DNA of 64,000 nt from Planctomycetota bacterium. Its GTDB lineage: Bacteria > Planctomycetota > UBA1135 > GCA-002686595. Position numbers and translations under genes: made by a program. Position 1 is the first letter of the stretch. Every line of letters begins with the position of its first letter. Below, in pieces: positions 16,204 through 25,990 of the stretch. Below the pieces are notes generated by a model, which had not been told where the DNA came from, ran no database searches, and was given only the letters and a program-made list of their open reading frames with translations. The stretch is taken from positions 1 to 64,000 of the forward strand of contig JACRIN010000091.1 in assembly GCA_016220085.1 (NCBI GenBank), written 5' to 3'.

Positions 16204-18429
16204 CTAGCGAGCGCGGGTGGCTCTCGTCCCGGGCGTTCCCGCCGGGAAGTACCAACGCCGCAACTGGTAGTTCGGATCGAAGCGCAGCGCCTGGAAGCCG
16301 CGGATCGACTTGTTCAGGCCGAACTTGCGCGCCGGGTTGAAGAGGAAGACGTACGGTTGCGCGGCGTAGATCCGCCGGCCGAGCTCGCGCCAGATCGCGT
16401 AGCGCTCGGCGTCGTCGATCTCGCGTTGGCCCGCTTCGATCAGGCGATCGACCTCGGGGTCCGCGAAGCCGCAGAAGTTCGAGCCGCCGACTTCCGGTTT
16501 CGCCCAACGCGAGTGGAACAGCGAGTCGGGATCGACCTCGGGCGGCGGCACCCAGCCGCGCGCGGCGGCGTCGAAGTCGCGGCGGACGCAGCGCTCCTGG
16601 AAGAGGCTCCATTCGTTCGCGGTGATGTGCGCGCGGATGCCTTGTTTCGCGAGCTCTTCCTGGAAGCGCGCCATCAGCACCTCGCTGGTCTTCGAGCCCG
16701 TGTTGATCGTGATCTCGAATTCGAACGCCTCGCCATCCTTGTCGCGCAGCCCGTCGCCGTCGCGGTCGTACCAACCGGCCTCGGTCAAGAGCTCGTCGGC
16801 GCGCTGCGGGTCGAACGTCAACGGCTCGAGCGACCAGTCGTACGCCGGCGACGACACCGGTTGCACGCCGGTGACTTGGATCGCCTGGTCGCGGTAGTAG
16901 TTGGTGCGCACGCCTTGGTAGTCGAAGAGCCGGCCGAGCGCTTGCCGCACGCGCACGTCGGCGAACGGCTTGCGCGCCAGGTTCCACGCGACGAAGCCGT
17001 ACGCGTCGGCGTAGAGGTAGCCCTTGTAGCAGCGGTCGGTGAACGCCTTCGACTGCGTGAACTCGCCGAAGTACTCGTCGGCGCGCAAGCGCTCGTTGAA
17101 GTCGATCTCGCCGGCGAGCAACGCTTCGTTCGCGGTGTTGTCGTTCTCGATCAATCGCCAGCGGATCGTGTCGAACCACCCGCCTTGCTCGGGCGCGAAG
17201 TAGCCGTCCCAGCGCTCGGCCTCGAGGAAGTCCTTGTTCCACTGCGTGACGCGGTACGGCCCGAGGCCGATCGGCGTCCGGTTGTTCGGGTGCTCGTTGA
17301 CGTAGTCGCCCTGTTCGTCGGCGGTGGGCGTCCAGCTCGGGTTCGCCGCCCGCTTCGACGCGACGTACTCGGGATCGAAGCGCGCGTGGTCGGGATCGGA
17401 GAGGTCGTAGCGGTGCGCGGGCAACAGGAAGAGATCCGCGAGGTTGCCGAGCGCCTTGAATTGCGCCTGGTCCAACGTGAAGCGCACCGTGTACGGGTCG
17501 AGCACCTCGCACGAACGCACCTTGTCGTAGTTCGAGCGCTTGTTGTCGCAGCGCACGCGCGGGTTCGAGTAGATCGAGAAGCTGAACGCGACGTCGGAGG
17601 CGTCGAACGGCTCGCCGTCCTGCCAATGCACGTCGCGGCGCAGGTGGAACGTGATCACGGTGCCGCGCTCGAGCGACTGCACGTCGGCGACCGGCACGCG
17701 GATCGGCGTTGCGGTCGCGTTCGCGCCCGCACCCGGCGCGTGCGGGTCGCGCGCGCGGAGCTCGTAGTGCTCGCCGTCGCACGTCACGACGCCGACCAGG
17801 CGCTCCAGTGCGCCGGCTGCGCCGGTTTGATCGGCTGCGCGGGTTTCGCCCGCCGCACCGGTTTCATCGGCTGCGCCGGGCGAAACGGTTCGCTTCAGAA
17901 AGAGCGAGTCCTCGACGTCCCAGCTCGCCGCGAGGTCGGGCGCGAGCTCGCCGGTCGCGAAATCGGCGACCGCGAGCGTCTCGTGGACCTCGTAGAGGAT
18001 CCGCCGCGTCACCGCGGCGCCGTCGAGCGCGTAGTTGAGGCTCGGCGGCATCAGGTCCGTGCGCACGATCACGCGACCGCCGTACGCGGGCGTCGGCAGC
18101 GCCGGCCGCTTGCCGTCGGGACCCGGTTGATGCGCCGGGTGGAAGAAGTCGATGTCGGTCGGGACGAGCTCGGGCGCCTGGGACGCCACGCCCTCGGCCG
18201 GGCGTTCGGGCGGCCGCGTCGACGTCGGCGCCTGGGTCGGCGGCGACACGCGAGCGCCCGGTGCGAGGCTCGTCGCGGTGCTCGCGCTCGCCGCGGTCAC
18301 CGGAGCACCGGGAGCACCGGGGGCAATCGGAGTCTGCGGGCTCGCCGGGCCCCTCGGAACGATCAAGAGCAGTCCGCCGACCACCACCGCAAGCGCCGCG
18401 GCGCCGAGAGCGAGCGTTCGAATCGACAT
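16204..18429 (-). CDS. Peptide-binding protein of ABC importer (SBP family 5), system 1
   Basis: A 741-aa periplasmic binding protein, long for the family (typically 500-600 aa). The N-terminus is one hydrophobic segment (about 4-26) without a lipobox Cys, so it is probably membrane-anchored, then a Pro/Ala/Thr linker. Family 5 features include LVGVVTCDGEHYELR, TFHLRRDVHWQDGEPFDASDV and the C-terminal PYVFLFNPARKFGLNKS region. A repetitive GAADET/GAAGET/RAADQT/GAAGAL stretch near 200-217 interrupts an otherwise conserved loop. ATG 18429 is preferred over GTG 18438. It heads the minus-strand operon and has a promoter about 105 nt upstream. Confidence 0.9.
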   Translation of the reverse strand: MSIRTLALGAAALAVVVGGLLLIVPRGPASPQTPIAPGAPGAPVTAASASTATSLAPGARVSPPTQAPTSTRPPERPAEGVASQAPELVPTDIDFFHPAHQPGPDGKRPALPTPAYGGRVIVRTDLMPPSLNYALDGAAVTRRILYEVHETLAVADFATGELAPDLAASWDVEDSLFLKRTVSPGAADETGAAGETRAADQTGAAGALERLVGVVTCDGEHYELRARDPHAPGAGANATATPIRVPVADVQSLERGTVITFHLRRDVHWQDGEPFDASDVAFSFSIYSNPRVRCDNKRSNYDKVRSCEVLDPYTVRFTLDQAQFKALGNLADLFLLPAHRYDLSDPDHARFDPEYVASKRAANPSWTPTADEQGDYVNEHPNNRTPIGLGPYRVTQWNKDFLEAERWDGYFAPEQGGWFDTIRWRLIENDNTANEALLAGEIDFNERLRADEYFGEFTQSKAFTDRCYKGYLYADAYGFVAWNLARKPFADVRVRQALGRLFDYQGVRTNYYRDQAIQVTGVQPVSSPAYDWSLEPLTFDPQRADELLTEAGWYDRDGDGLRDKDGEAFEFEITINTGSKTSEVLMARFQEELAKQGIRAHITANEWSLFQERCVRRDFDAAARGWVPPPEVDPDSLFHSRWAKPEVGGSNFCGFADPEVDRLIEAGQREIDDAERYAIWRELGRRIYAAQPYVFLFNPARKFGLNKSIRGFQALRFDPNYQLRRWYFPAGTPGTRATRAR

Positions 18430-18542
18430 GGGGACCACCGGGAGCGCGAGAGGACTCGGGACAGGGGACGAGCGGAGCTATCGAGCAGGGTCCGGGACAC
18501 TACCTCCGGTTACTCAAGACCGACGCCCCCGCGGACGGTCGC

Positions 18543-18571
18543 ACCGTAGTTGGACGCCGAGCCAGCGTCAA
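18543..18571 (-). promoter_or_regulatory. Promoter of peptide importer operon 1
   Basis: On the minus strand TTGACG (18571-18566) and TACGGT (18548-18543) are 17 bp apart. The predicted leader to the ATG at 18429 is about 105 nt. It shares the 204-bp intergenic region with the divergent promoter of operon 2. Confidence 0.6.
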
Positions 18572-18598
18572 GGGTCCAACCCATTGAGACTAACCGAC

Positions 18599-18626
18599 TT
18601 GTGTCACTTACCTAGGTTGCTAGCAT
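18599..18626 (+). promoter_or_regulatory. Promoter of peptide importer operon 2, abutting the start codon
   Basis: TTGTGT (18599-18604) and TAGCAT (18621-18626) are 16 bp apart. The ATG at 18634 is only 7 nt beyond the -10, so the mRNA would be leaderless. No Shine-Dalgarno is present. Confidence 0.5.
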
Positions 18627-18633
18627 CCCTCGC

Positions 18634-20421
18634 ATGGCGTCTCGCAGGTGGGCTTCACCGCTTTGGGTGGCGGCCCTCTCGCTGGTGCCGCTCGCGCTGG
18701 TCGCCTGGGCTTGGAGCCTGACGCTCGCCCGCGCGCTGCCGCGCGCCGACTTCGTCTTCAACAACGGCACCGAGGTCTCGAGCCTCGACCCCGCGGCCGC
18801 GAACGGCATCCCCGAGGGCCGCGTGATCCGCGCGCTCTACGAGGGCCTCTACACGCGCGAACCGATCGGCGGCAACGCGGTGCCGGCGCTGGCGGCGAAC
18901 ACCGAGCTCTCCGCCGATCGCCTGACGTACATCTTCAAGCTGAAGCCCGGCATCGTGTGGTCGAACGGCGATCCGCTGACCGCCGCGGACTTCGAGTGGA
19001 ACTTCCGGCGCCTGCTCGACCCCGAGACCGCGTCGCCGTTCGCCGGCGAGCTGTGGTGCATCCGCGGCGCGCGCGAGCTCAACACCGGCCGCGACGCGGC
19101 GGACACGCCGGTCGAGCCCGGCGCGGTCGCGCTCGGCGTGAAGGCGACCGACGACGCGACGTTGGTGATCGAGCTCGTCGCGCCGACGGCGCACTTCCTC
19201 GAACTGCTCGCTGCGTACCAACTCTCGCCGGTGCACCGCGCGTCGCTGGAGGCCGCGCGAAAGCGTTCGCCGCAGGGCTGGACGAGCGAATGGACGCGGC
19301 CCGGCGCGCTCGTCGGCAACGGACCATACGTGCTGGCTGAGCGGCGCTTGAACGATCGCATCCGCCTGGTCAAGAACGAGCGCTACTGGGACGCCGACAG
19401 CGTGGCGATGCGCACGATCGACGCGCTCGCGATCGAGGATGCGACCACCGCGTTCAACCTGTACTTCGCGGGCGAGGTCGATTGGCTCGACGGCAACGTG
19501 CCCGCGAGCCTGATCGATCGACTGCTGGCGCGCGACGACTTCGATCCGGAGCCGTACTTCGGCCTCTACTTCTACCGCGTCAACACCACCAAGCCGCCGC
19601 TCGACGACCCGCGCGTGCGCCGCGCGCTCTACGCGACGATCAACCGCGTGCAGATCTGCGATCGGCTGCTCGAGGCGGGACAGAAGCCCGCGTACACGTT
19701 GGTGCCGTGGGGCCACATGGGCTCGTACTCGTCGCCCCCGGCGAAGAAAGAGGACCTCGAAGGCGCGCGGCAAGCGCTCGCGGAAGCCGGCTTCGGCCCG
19801 GAAGGCAAGCCGATCGGCACGCTGCGGATCCTGTACAACTCGAGCGAGCAGAACCGTTCGATCGCAGAGCTCGTCGCGAACGATTGGTCCGAGTACCTGG
19901 ACATCGACGTCGACCTCGAGAACCAGGAGTGGAAGAGCTACGTCGATCGGCAATCCAACCTGCAGTACGACGTGTCGCGCTCCTCGTGGATCTGCGACTA
20001 TCTCGACGTGCTCAACTTCTTCGCGGTGTTCACGTCGGAGTCCGACAACAACCGCACCGGCTGGAAGAACGCCGACTACGACAAGCTGATCGCCGAAGCG
20101 CGCGGCATCGTCGACCCCGGGGCGCGCAACGCGTTGTTGCGCCGCGCGGAGACGATCCTGCTCGACGAGCTCCCGATCCTGCCGATCTACTCGTACGTCT
20201 CGCAGAACCTGGTCGATCCGCGCGTCGGCGGCTTCGGCGTCAACCCGCTGAACGAGCAGAACCCGAAGTACTGGTACTGGATGGACGAGCCCGAGCTCGC
20301 ACGCAGCCGGCGCGCGCAGAACAAACGCGAGAAGAAGGTCTCGTCGCACGGTCCGAAGGAAGGCCTGTACTCGCCGAAGGCCCAGGCCGAGCGCAAGGCC
20401 GGCGGGAGGACGCGCAAGTGA
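18634..20421 (+). CDS. Peptide-binding protein of ABC importer (SBP family 5), system 2
   Basis: A 595-aa OppA-like protein. A single N-terminal hydrophobic segment (about 8-32, no lipobox) acts as signal anchor. Mature family 5 motifs are clear: FNNGTEVSSLDPAAANG, RALYEGLYTREP, FKLKPGIVWSNGDPLTAADF and the DDPRVRRALY block. The C-terminal tail is Lys/Arg-rich (KREKKVSSHGPKEG) and unusual for a periplasmic binding protein. It starts a ten-gene rightward unit, and its stop overlaps the OppB GTG by 4 nt. It resembles canonical OppA more than the system 1 binding protein does. Confidence 0.92.
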   Translation: MASRRWASPLWVAALSLVPLALVAWAWSLTLARALPRADFVFNNGTEVSSLDPAAANGIPEGRVIRALYEGLYTREPIGGNAVPALAANTELSADRLTYIFKLKPGIVWSNGDPLTAADFEWNFRRLLDPETASPFAGELWCIRGARELNTGRDAADTPVEPGAVALGVKATDDATLVIELVAPTAHFLELLAAYQLSPVHRASLEAARKRSPQGWTSEWTRPGALVGNGPYVLAERRLNDRIRLVKNERYWDADSVAMRTIDALAIEDATTAFNLYFAGEVDWLDGNVPASLIDRLLARDDFDPEPYFGLYFYRVNTTKPPLDDPRVRRALYATINRVQICDRLLEAGQKPAYTLVPWGHMGSYSSPPAKKEDLEGARQALAEAGFGPEGKPIGTLRILYNSSEQNRSIAELVANDWSEYLDIDVDLENQEWKSYVDRQSNLQYDVSRSSWICDYLDVLNFFAVFTSESDNNRTGWKNADYDKLIAEARGIVDPGARNALLRRAETILLDELPILPIYSYVSQNLVDPRVGGFGVNPLNEQNPKYWYWMDEPELARSRRAQNKREKKVSSHGPKEGLYSPKAQAERKAGGRTRK

Positions 20422-21395
20422 AGCGCTTCGTGCTCCGCCGCGCGCTCGGATTGGTGCTGACGGTCTGGATCGTCGTCACCACAGCGTTCCTGATGATGCG
20501 CGTCGTGCCCGGCGGTCCGTTCTCCGCCGAACGGCGCCTGCCCGCCGCGGTGCTCGCGAACGTCGAAGCGCGCTACCACCTCGATTGGCCGATCTGGCGC
20601 CAGTACCTGCAGTACCTCGGGCCGCTCAACCTCGATTCGCACGGGCTGCTCGGCGATCGCGAGCGTCCGTTCGGCGGCGTGCTCGCCGGCGACCTCGGCC
20701 CGTCGTTCCGCTACCGCGACTACACCGTCAACCAGATCCTCGGCGAGTCGCTGCCGTTGTCGCTCGCGCTCGGGAGCCTCGCGTTGGCGTGGGCGGTCAC
20801 GGTCGGGACCACGCTCGGCATCCTCGCGGCGGCACGGCGCGGGACGAAGCTCGATCTCTCGCTGCGGCTCGTCGCCGCGCTCGGAATCGCATTGCCGAGC
20901 TTCGTGATCGCGGGACTGCTCGTGCTCGTGTTCTCGCTCGCGCTCGGCTGGTCGCCGGTCGCGGGGAGCTCGACGTTCGCGCACTTCGTCTTGCCGAGCC
21001 TCGCCCTCGGCGCTCCGGTCGCCGCGTACGTCGCGCGGCTCGTGCGCACCGGGCTGATCGAATCGCTGTCGCAGGACTACGTGCGCACCGCAGTCGCGAA
21101 GGGATTGCCCTACTCGACGGTGATCCTGCGCCACGCCGCGCGCGGCGGCCTGCTGCCGGCGGTCTCGTATCTCGGTCCCGCCGCGGCGGGCGTGCTCACC
21201 GGCAGCTTGGTCATCGAGCGGATCTTCGCGATCCCCGGCACCGGTTCGCACTTCGTCGCGAGCGCGTTGAGCCGCGACTACACGCTCGCGCTCGGCGTCA
21301 CGATCGTCTACTCGGTGCTGATCTACTCGCTCAACGCGCTGGTCGACTTCGCGTACACGCGGCTCGATCCGCGCATCGCGTTGGAGGAGCTCTAG
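20418..21395 (+). CDS. Oligopeptide ABC importer permease (OppB type), system 2
   Basis: A 325-aa inner-membrane permease with GTG start inside the previous stop (AAGTGA). The first membrane segment ends in MMRVVPGGPFSAERRLP, a classic OppB signature; the core contains the EAA loop (AVAKGLPYSTVILRHAARGGLLP) and the family C-terminus YTRLDPRI. Length is normal for OppB. It partners with the OppC that abuts its stop codon. Confidence 0.93.
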   Translation: MKRFVLRRALGLVLTVWIVVTTAFLMMRVVPGGPFSAERRLPAAVLANVEARYHLDWPIWRQYLQYLGPLNLDSHGLLGDRERPFGGVLAGDLGPSFRYRDYTVNQILGESLPLSLALGSLALAWAVTVGTTLGILAAARRGTKLDLSLRLVAALGIALPSFVIAGLLVLVFSLALGWSPVAGSSTFAHFVLPSLALGAPVAAYVARLVRTGLIESLSQDYVRTAVAKGLPYSTVILRHAARGGLLPAVSYLGPAAAGVLTGSLVIERIFAIPGTGSHFVASALSRDYTLALGVTIVYSVLIYSLNALVDFAYTRLDPRIALEEL

Positions 21396-22475
21396 GTGGC
21401 CGCCGAAGCACGCTGGGACCTCGGCGGCCGCGACGTCGACGCGCTCTACGCCGAAGCGCAGCGCTTCCGCGGCGAGCCGATCTCGACGCGCGCGTGGCGC
21501 AAGCTGCGGAAGAACCGCGCCGCGTGGTTCAGTTGGCTCTTCCTCTGCGTGATCGGGCTCGGCAGCCTGTTCGCGCCGCTGTTGCCGATCCCTTCGCCGA
21601 AGACGATGCGGCCGAGCGAGAGGCCGCAGCCGCCGGTCTGGCCGTGGCTCGACAAGACGAAGCAACAGTTCGAAGTCGACTACTGGGACCTCGGCGTGGT
21701 CGACGGAGCGCTGGTCGAGCTGCGCACGAAGCTCTTCGGCAAGTACCAGACCGGGCCGTGGCTCGGCGCGGACTCGCAGGGCCGCGACCTGCTCGCGCGC
21801 ATCGGGTGGGGCAGCCGCAAGTCGATCCTGACCGCGCTCGCGGCGGCGTCGATCAGCCTGACGATCGGCGTCGTCTGGGGAGCGTGGGCGGCGCTGAAAG
21901 GCGGGCGCACCGATCGGTGGATGATGCGCTTCGTCGACGTCCTCTACTCGTTGCCGTTCGTGTTCCTGGTGATCACGGCGCTCGCGCTGTTCGACGCGCC
22001 GCGTGCGAGCCTCGGTGAGGAGCTGATCGATCGCGAGGTCGTCTTCTTCGTCGTGCTCGGCGCGGTGTTCTGGCTGACGATGGCGCGCGTCGTGCGCGGA
22101 CAGGTGCTCGCGCTGAAGTCGAGCGAGTTCGTGCTCGCCGCGCGCGCGATGGGCGCGCCGACGGCGTGGATCCTGCGCCGGCACGTGCTGCCGAACGTGT
22201 TGCCGGTCGCGGTCGTCTACCTGACGTTGACGCTTCCGTCGGTGATGCTCGCGGAGGCGTTCCTCTCGTTCCTCGGCCTCGGCGTGCAGGCGCCGGAGGT
22301 GAGCTTCGGCCTGCTCGTCGCCGACGGCGTCGAGGCGATCAACGCGCTGCAAGTGCGCTGGTGGCTCTTCGCGTACCCCGCGGTCGCGATGGCGTCGGTG
22401 CTGCTCGCGTTGTTCGTGCTCGGCGACGGCTTGCGCGACGCGCTCGACGTGCGCGACAAGGAGCGGCCGGCGTGA
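21396..22475 (+). CDS. Oligopeptide ABC importer permease (OppC type), system 2
   Basis: A 359-aa permease. The GTG start directly abuts the OppB stop and has a GGAGGAG Shine-Dalgarno about 8 nt upstream. After a cytoplasmic head and first membrane segment (about 46-68), GADSQGRDLLARIGWGSR precedes the conserved core, with EAA loop AARAMGAPTAWILRRHVLPN and a C-terminal RDALDVRDKERPA. Unlike the system 1 OppC it has only a modest (about 60-residue) periplasmic insert, so it is a useful internal comparison. Confidence 0.93.
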   Translation: MAAEARWDLGGRDVDALYAEAQRFRGEPISTRAWRKLRKNRAAWFSWLFLCVIGLGSLFAPLLPIPSPKTMRPSERPQPPVWPWLDKTKQQFEVDYWDLGVVDGALVELRTKLFGKYQTGPWLGADSQGRDLLARIGWGSRKSILTALAAASISLTIGVVWGAWAALKGGRTDRWMMRFVDVLYSLPFVFLVITALALFDAPRASLGEELIDREVVFFVVLGAVFWLTMARVVRGQVLALKSSEFVLAARAMGAPTAWILRRHVLPNVLPVAVVYLTLTLPSVMLAEAFLSFLGLGVQAPEVSFGLLVADGVEAINALQVRWWLFAYPAVAMASVLLALFVLGDGLRDALDVRDKERPA

Positions 22476-23500
22476 CGCTCCTGCAGGTCGACAACTTGCG
22501 CGTGCGCTACGACACGCCGCGCGGGCCGCTGTGGGCGGTCGATCAGCTCTCGTTCAAGCTCGAGTCCGGCGAGATGGTCGCGCTGGTCGGCGAGTCGGGC
22601 TCGGGCAAGTCGACGACCGCGCTCGCGATCCTGGGGCTCGTCCCCTACTCCGGCGGAGTCGTCGAGACCGGCGAGATCTGGTACGGCGGACGCAATCTGC
22701 TCGCGCTCGACGAGCGCGAGTTCCGCAAGCTCCGCGCGAGCGAGATCGCGTTGGTCTTCCAGGACGCGTCCGCGGCGCTCAATCCGTTCCTGACGATCGG
22801 CGTGCAGCTCGCGGAGGTCCTCGAAGTGCACCGCGGCCTCTCGCGGCGCGAGGCGTTGACGGAATCCGCGCGCGCGCTCGGCGACGTCGGCATCCCGGAT
22901 CCCGAGTCGCGTCTGCACGCGTACCCGCACGAGCTCTCGGGCGGCCAACGGCAACGCGCGCTGATCGCGATGTCGTTGGTGGCGAAGCCCAAGGTGCTGA
23001 TCGCGGACGAACCGACGACCGCGCTGGATCCGGCGGTCGCGCTCACGGTGCTCGACCTCTTGAAGCGCGAACGCGAGGAACGCGGCGCGGGCGTCGTGCT
23101 CGTCAGCCACGACCTCGAACTCGTCCATGCGACCGCGAACCGCGTCCACGTGATGTACGCGGGCCGCGTGATCGAGCAAGCCGACGCGCACGAGCTCTTC
23201 GAGCACCCGTGGCACCCCTACACCGCCGCGTTGTGGCGCGCGCGCGCTCGGCTCGGCGGCGAACGCCGGCATCGTCTCGCCGCGGTGCCCGGCGCGCCCG
23301 CGGAGCTGACCGCGCTGCCCACGGGTTGCGCGTTCCATCCGCGCTGCGAGCTCGCGACCGACCGCTGCCGCCGCGAGCGGCCCGACCTCTCCGGCTTGCG
23401 GCGCGCGGAGACCGGCATGTCGCTGAGCTCCGGTCGCCGCGCCGCGTGCTTCGAGAAAGAGCGCGTCGCCGGCGCGCACGCGGAGACCCTCGAAGCATGA
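22472..23500 (+). CDS. Oligopeptide ABC importer, ATP-binding subunit (DppD/OppD type), system 2
   Basis: A 342-aa ATPase starting at a GTG that overlaps the permease stop by 4 nt. Walker A GESGSGKST (about 37-45), Q-loop in LVFQDASAALNPF, signature LSGGQRQR, Walker B VLIADEPTTALD and H-loop VLVSHDLELVH. The C-terminus has the oligopeptide-transporter extension with CAFHPRCELATDRC, matching Fe-S-type OppD/DppD tails. Full length for the family. Confidence 0.93.
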   Translation: MTLLQVDNLRVRYDTPRGPLWAVDQLSFKLESGEMVALVGESGSGKSTTALAILGLVPYSGGVVETGEIWYGGRNLLALDEREFRKLRASEIALVFQDASAALNPFLTIGVQLAEVLEVHRGLSRREALTESARALGDVGIPDPESRLHAYPHELSGGQRQRALIAMSLVAKPKVLIADEPTTALDPAVALTVLDLLKREREERGAGVVLVSHDLELVHATANRVHVMYAGRVIEQADAHELFEHPWHPYTAALWRARARLGGERRHRLAAVPGAPAELTALPTGCAFHPRCELATDRCRRERPDLSGLRRAETGMSLSSGRRAACFEKERVAGAHAETLEA

Positions 23501-24468
23501 GCGCGCTCGTCGAGCTCGTCGACCTCAGCGTCACCTACGCCGAGCGCGGCGGCAAACGCCGGCTCAAGGCGGTCGACGGCGTTTCGCTGTCGCTCGCGCG
23601 CGGCGGCTCCGCGGCGTTGGTCGGCGAATCGGGCTCCGGCAAGTCGACGTTGGCGCGCGCGTTGGCGGGCTTGGTCGAGCCCGAGGGTGGCTCGCTCCGC
23701 TTCGACGGTCGCGAAGTCGCGTCGCTCTCCCCGCCGGAACGTTTCGCGCTCCGCCGCCGCGTCCAACTGGTCTTCCAGGACCCGTTCGCGTCGCTCGATC
23801 CGCGTTTGTCGGTCGAGGAGCTGCTCGGCGAGCCGCTCGAGATCCATCGCGTCGGCGACGCGCGCGCGCGCCGGGCGCGGAGCTTCGCGCTGCTCGAGGC
23901 GGTCGGCCTCTCGACCCAGGACATCGGTCGCTACCCGCACGAATTCTCGGGCGGACAGCGCCAAAGGCTCGCGATCGCGCGCGCCCTCGCGCTCGAGCCC
24001 GAGCTCCTGATCCTCGACGAGCCGACCAGCGCCCTCGACGTCTCGGTCCAGGCCCAGATCCTGAACCTGCTCGCGTCGCTGCGCGAGCGCTTCGGCCTCG
24101 CGTACCTCTTCATCACCCACGACCTCTCGCTGGTCCACCAGATGTGCGAGCGCGTCGCGGTGATGTACTTCGGACGCGTCGTCGAGGAGAACGACACCGC
24201 GGCGTTCTTCCGCGAGCCGCTGCATCCGTACTCGAAGGCGTTGGTCGCGCTCGCGCGCCGCGCCGCCGACGCGCGCGCGCTGCTCGTCTCGGCCGAAGCG
24301 CCGTCGCCGTTCGACCTGCCGGCGGGCTGCAGCTTCCATCCGCGCTGTCCGCGCCGCGCCGAGCTCGGCTCGCGCTGCGTGGGCGAACGCCCGGCGCTCG
24401 CACGGCTCGGCCGCGCGTGCGCGCCGTCGGTCGCCTGTCACTTGCTCGATTCGGAGCGCGCGCGATGA
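23497..24468 (+). CDS. Oligopeptide ABC importer, ATP-binding subunit (DppF/OppF type), system 2
   Basis: A 323-aa ATPase with a 4-nt ATGA overlap to the preceding gene. Walker A GESGSGKST (about 43-51), Q-loop in LVFQDPFASLDPRLSV, signature FSGGQRQR, Walker B LILDEPTSALDVSVQ and H-loop LFITHDLSLVH. The C-terminal extension contains CSFHPRCPRRAELGSRC. Unlike the system 1 counterpart it keeps the full C-terminal domain. Its own stop overlaps the start of the following exporter ATPase, so the importer and exporter genes are likely co-transcribed. Confidence 0.93.
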   Translation: MSALVELVDLSVTYAERGGKRRLKAVDGVSLSLARGGSAALVGESGSGKSTLARALAGLVEPEGGSLRFDGREVASLSPPERFALRRRVQLVFQDPFASLDPRLSVEELLGEPLEIHRVGDARARRARSFALLEAVGLSTQDIGRYPHEFSGGQRQRLAIARALALEPELLILDEPTSALDVSVQAQILNLLASLRERFGLAYLFITHDLSLVHQMCERVAVMYFGRVVEENDTAAFFREPLHPYSKALVALARRAADARALLVSAEAPSPFDLPAGCSFHPRCPRRAELGSRCVGERPALARLGRACAPSVACHLLDSERAR

Positions 24469-25238
24469 ACGACTCGGTCCGGCCCCTGCTCGACATCCGC
24501 GGCGTCACCAAGCGCTACGGCGCGACCGTCGCGGTCGAGCGGGTCTCGTTCGCGCTCGAGCCCGGAGAGATCGTCGGATTCGTCGGCCCGAACGGCGCGG
24601 GGAAGAGCACGCTGCTCAAGCTGGTCTCGACGTTCCTCGTGCCAGACGAGGGCTCGATCGAGCTCGCCGGCCACGACGTCGTGAAGGAGCCGCTCGCCGC
24701 GCGCGCGTCGCTCGGGTACCTCGCCGAGCACAACGCGCTCTACGACGGTATGCGCGTGTTGCGTTACCTCGAGTTCGTCGGTCGCGCTCGCGGGCTCGCG
24801 CGCGCGCAGCTCGCCGAGCGCCTCGCGTGGACGATCGGCGCCTGCGCGCTCGAAGCGGTGACCAAGAAGCGCGTGCAGGAGTGCTCGAAGGGCTATCGGC
24901 AGCGCATCGGGCTCGCCGCCGCGCTCATCCACGATCCGCCGGTGATCGCGCTCGACGAGCCGACGCACGGCCTCGATCCGCTGCAGATGGCCGCGTTTCG
25001 CGACTTCCTGCGCTCGCTCGCGCCGGGCCGCGCGATCCTGTTCTCCAGCCACATCGTCGGCGAGGTCTGCGACACGTGCGAACGCGTCGTCGCGATCCAC
25101 AAGGGCAAGCTGGTCGCCGACGAGCCCGTGTCCGCGCTCTCGAAGCGCGCGACGGCCGCGGGCCGGACGCTCGATCAAGAGCTCGTGCGTCTACTCGAAC
25201 CGGCGCCGACGCCGGCGCCCAAGGAGACCGCGCGATGA
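24465..25238 (+). CDS. ABC-2 exporter ATPase (GldA-like)
   Basis: A 257-aa ATPase of the ABC-2/gliding-associated type. Walker A GPNGAGKST (about 44-52), signature CSKGYRQRIGLAAAL (a CSKGY variant typical of GldA-like ATPases rather than LSGGQ), Walker B VIALDEPTHGLDP and H-loop ILFSSHIVGEV. It overlaps the OppF stop by 4 nt and the permease start by 4 nt. With the next three genes it forms a GldA-F-G + DUF4340 exporter set, known in several phyla to move or anchor surface material; the substrate here is unknown. Confidence 0.9.
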   Translation: MNDSVRPLLDIRGVTKRYGATVAVERVSFALEPGEIVGFVGPNGAGKSTLLKLVSTFLVPDEGSIELAGHDVVKEPLAARASLGYLAEHNALYDGMRVLRYLEFVGRARGLARAQLAERLAWTIGACALEAVTKKRVQECSKGYRQRIGLAAALIHDPPVIALDEPTHGLDPLQMAAFRDFLRSLAPGRAILFSSHIVGEVCDTCERVVAIHKGKLVADEPVSALSKRATAAGRTLDQELVRLLEPAPTPAPKETAR

Positions 25239-25990
25239 CCGCCCAACCGCTCGGACTGCTCGCCGGCGCGCGCGTGATCGCTTCGCGCGAGTTCGCGGCG
25301 TGGTTCGACTCCGGCGTCGCCACCGCGAGCACGATCGCCGCGCTGCTGCTCGCGAACTCGATCTTCATGAACGAGTTCTTTCTCGCCGGCCGCATCGACA
25401 TGGGCCCATTTTTCTCGCGGCTGCCGGTGCTCTTGGTGCTCTTCCTGCCCGCGCAGAGCATGCGCCTCTGGGCCGAAGAACGTCGCACGCGCACGTTCGA
25501 GGTGCTGGTCACGCTGCCGCTCGCGACCGGGTCGCTGGTGCTCGGCAAATTCCTCGCGGCGCTCGCGCTGTACGGGCTCTTCCTGGTCGGCACCGCGCCG
25601 ATCGTCGTCATGCTCTGCGTGCTCGGCGCGCCCGATCTCGGGCTGCTCGCGTCCGGCTACCTCGCGGCGCTGCTGCTCGGCGGCTTGCTGCTCGCGCTCG
25701 GATCGCTGCTTTCCGCGCTGTCGTCCGATCAGGTGGTCGCGTTCGTGCTCGCAGCGCTGGTGTCCGCGGCACTGGTGCTCTCGGGCGACGAGCGCTTGGT
25801 CGCGGTGCTCGACGGACTGTTCTCCGGCGCGAACGTCGGCACGTGGATCCACGACGTGTTCTCCGCGATCCCCCACTACGAGGAACTCGTCGGGGGCATC
25901 GCGAGCGCTCCGGCGCTCGCCTACTTCGTCGGCCTGACCGCGCTCTCGCTCTGGCTGACGACGACGCTGGTGCGGAGGCTGCGGACATGA
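25235..25990 (+). CDS. ABC-2 type permease (GldF-like)
   Basis: A 251-aa inner-membrane protein with about six hydrophobic segments. The conserved N-terminal part VIASREFAAWFDSGVA and the LPVLLVLFLPAQSMRLWAEE / RTRTFEVLVTLPLATGSLVLGK stretches match ABC-2 permeases of the GldF/CcmB-like class. It partners the ATPase before it and the GldG-like auxiliary protein after it, each joined by a 4-nt overlap. Confidence 0.9.
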   Translation: MTAQPLGLLAGARVIASREFAAWFDSGVATASTIAALLLANSIFMNEFFLAGRIDMGPFFSRLPVLLVLFLPAQSMRLWAEERRTRTFEVLVTLPLATGSLVLGKFLAALALYGLFLVGTAPIVVMLCVLGAPDLGLLASGYLAALLLGGLLLALGSLLSALSSDQVVAFVLAALVSAALVLSGDERLVAVLDGLFSGANVGTWIHDVFSAIPHYEELVGGIASAPALAYFVGLTALSLWLTTTLVRRLRT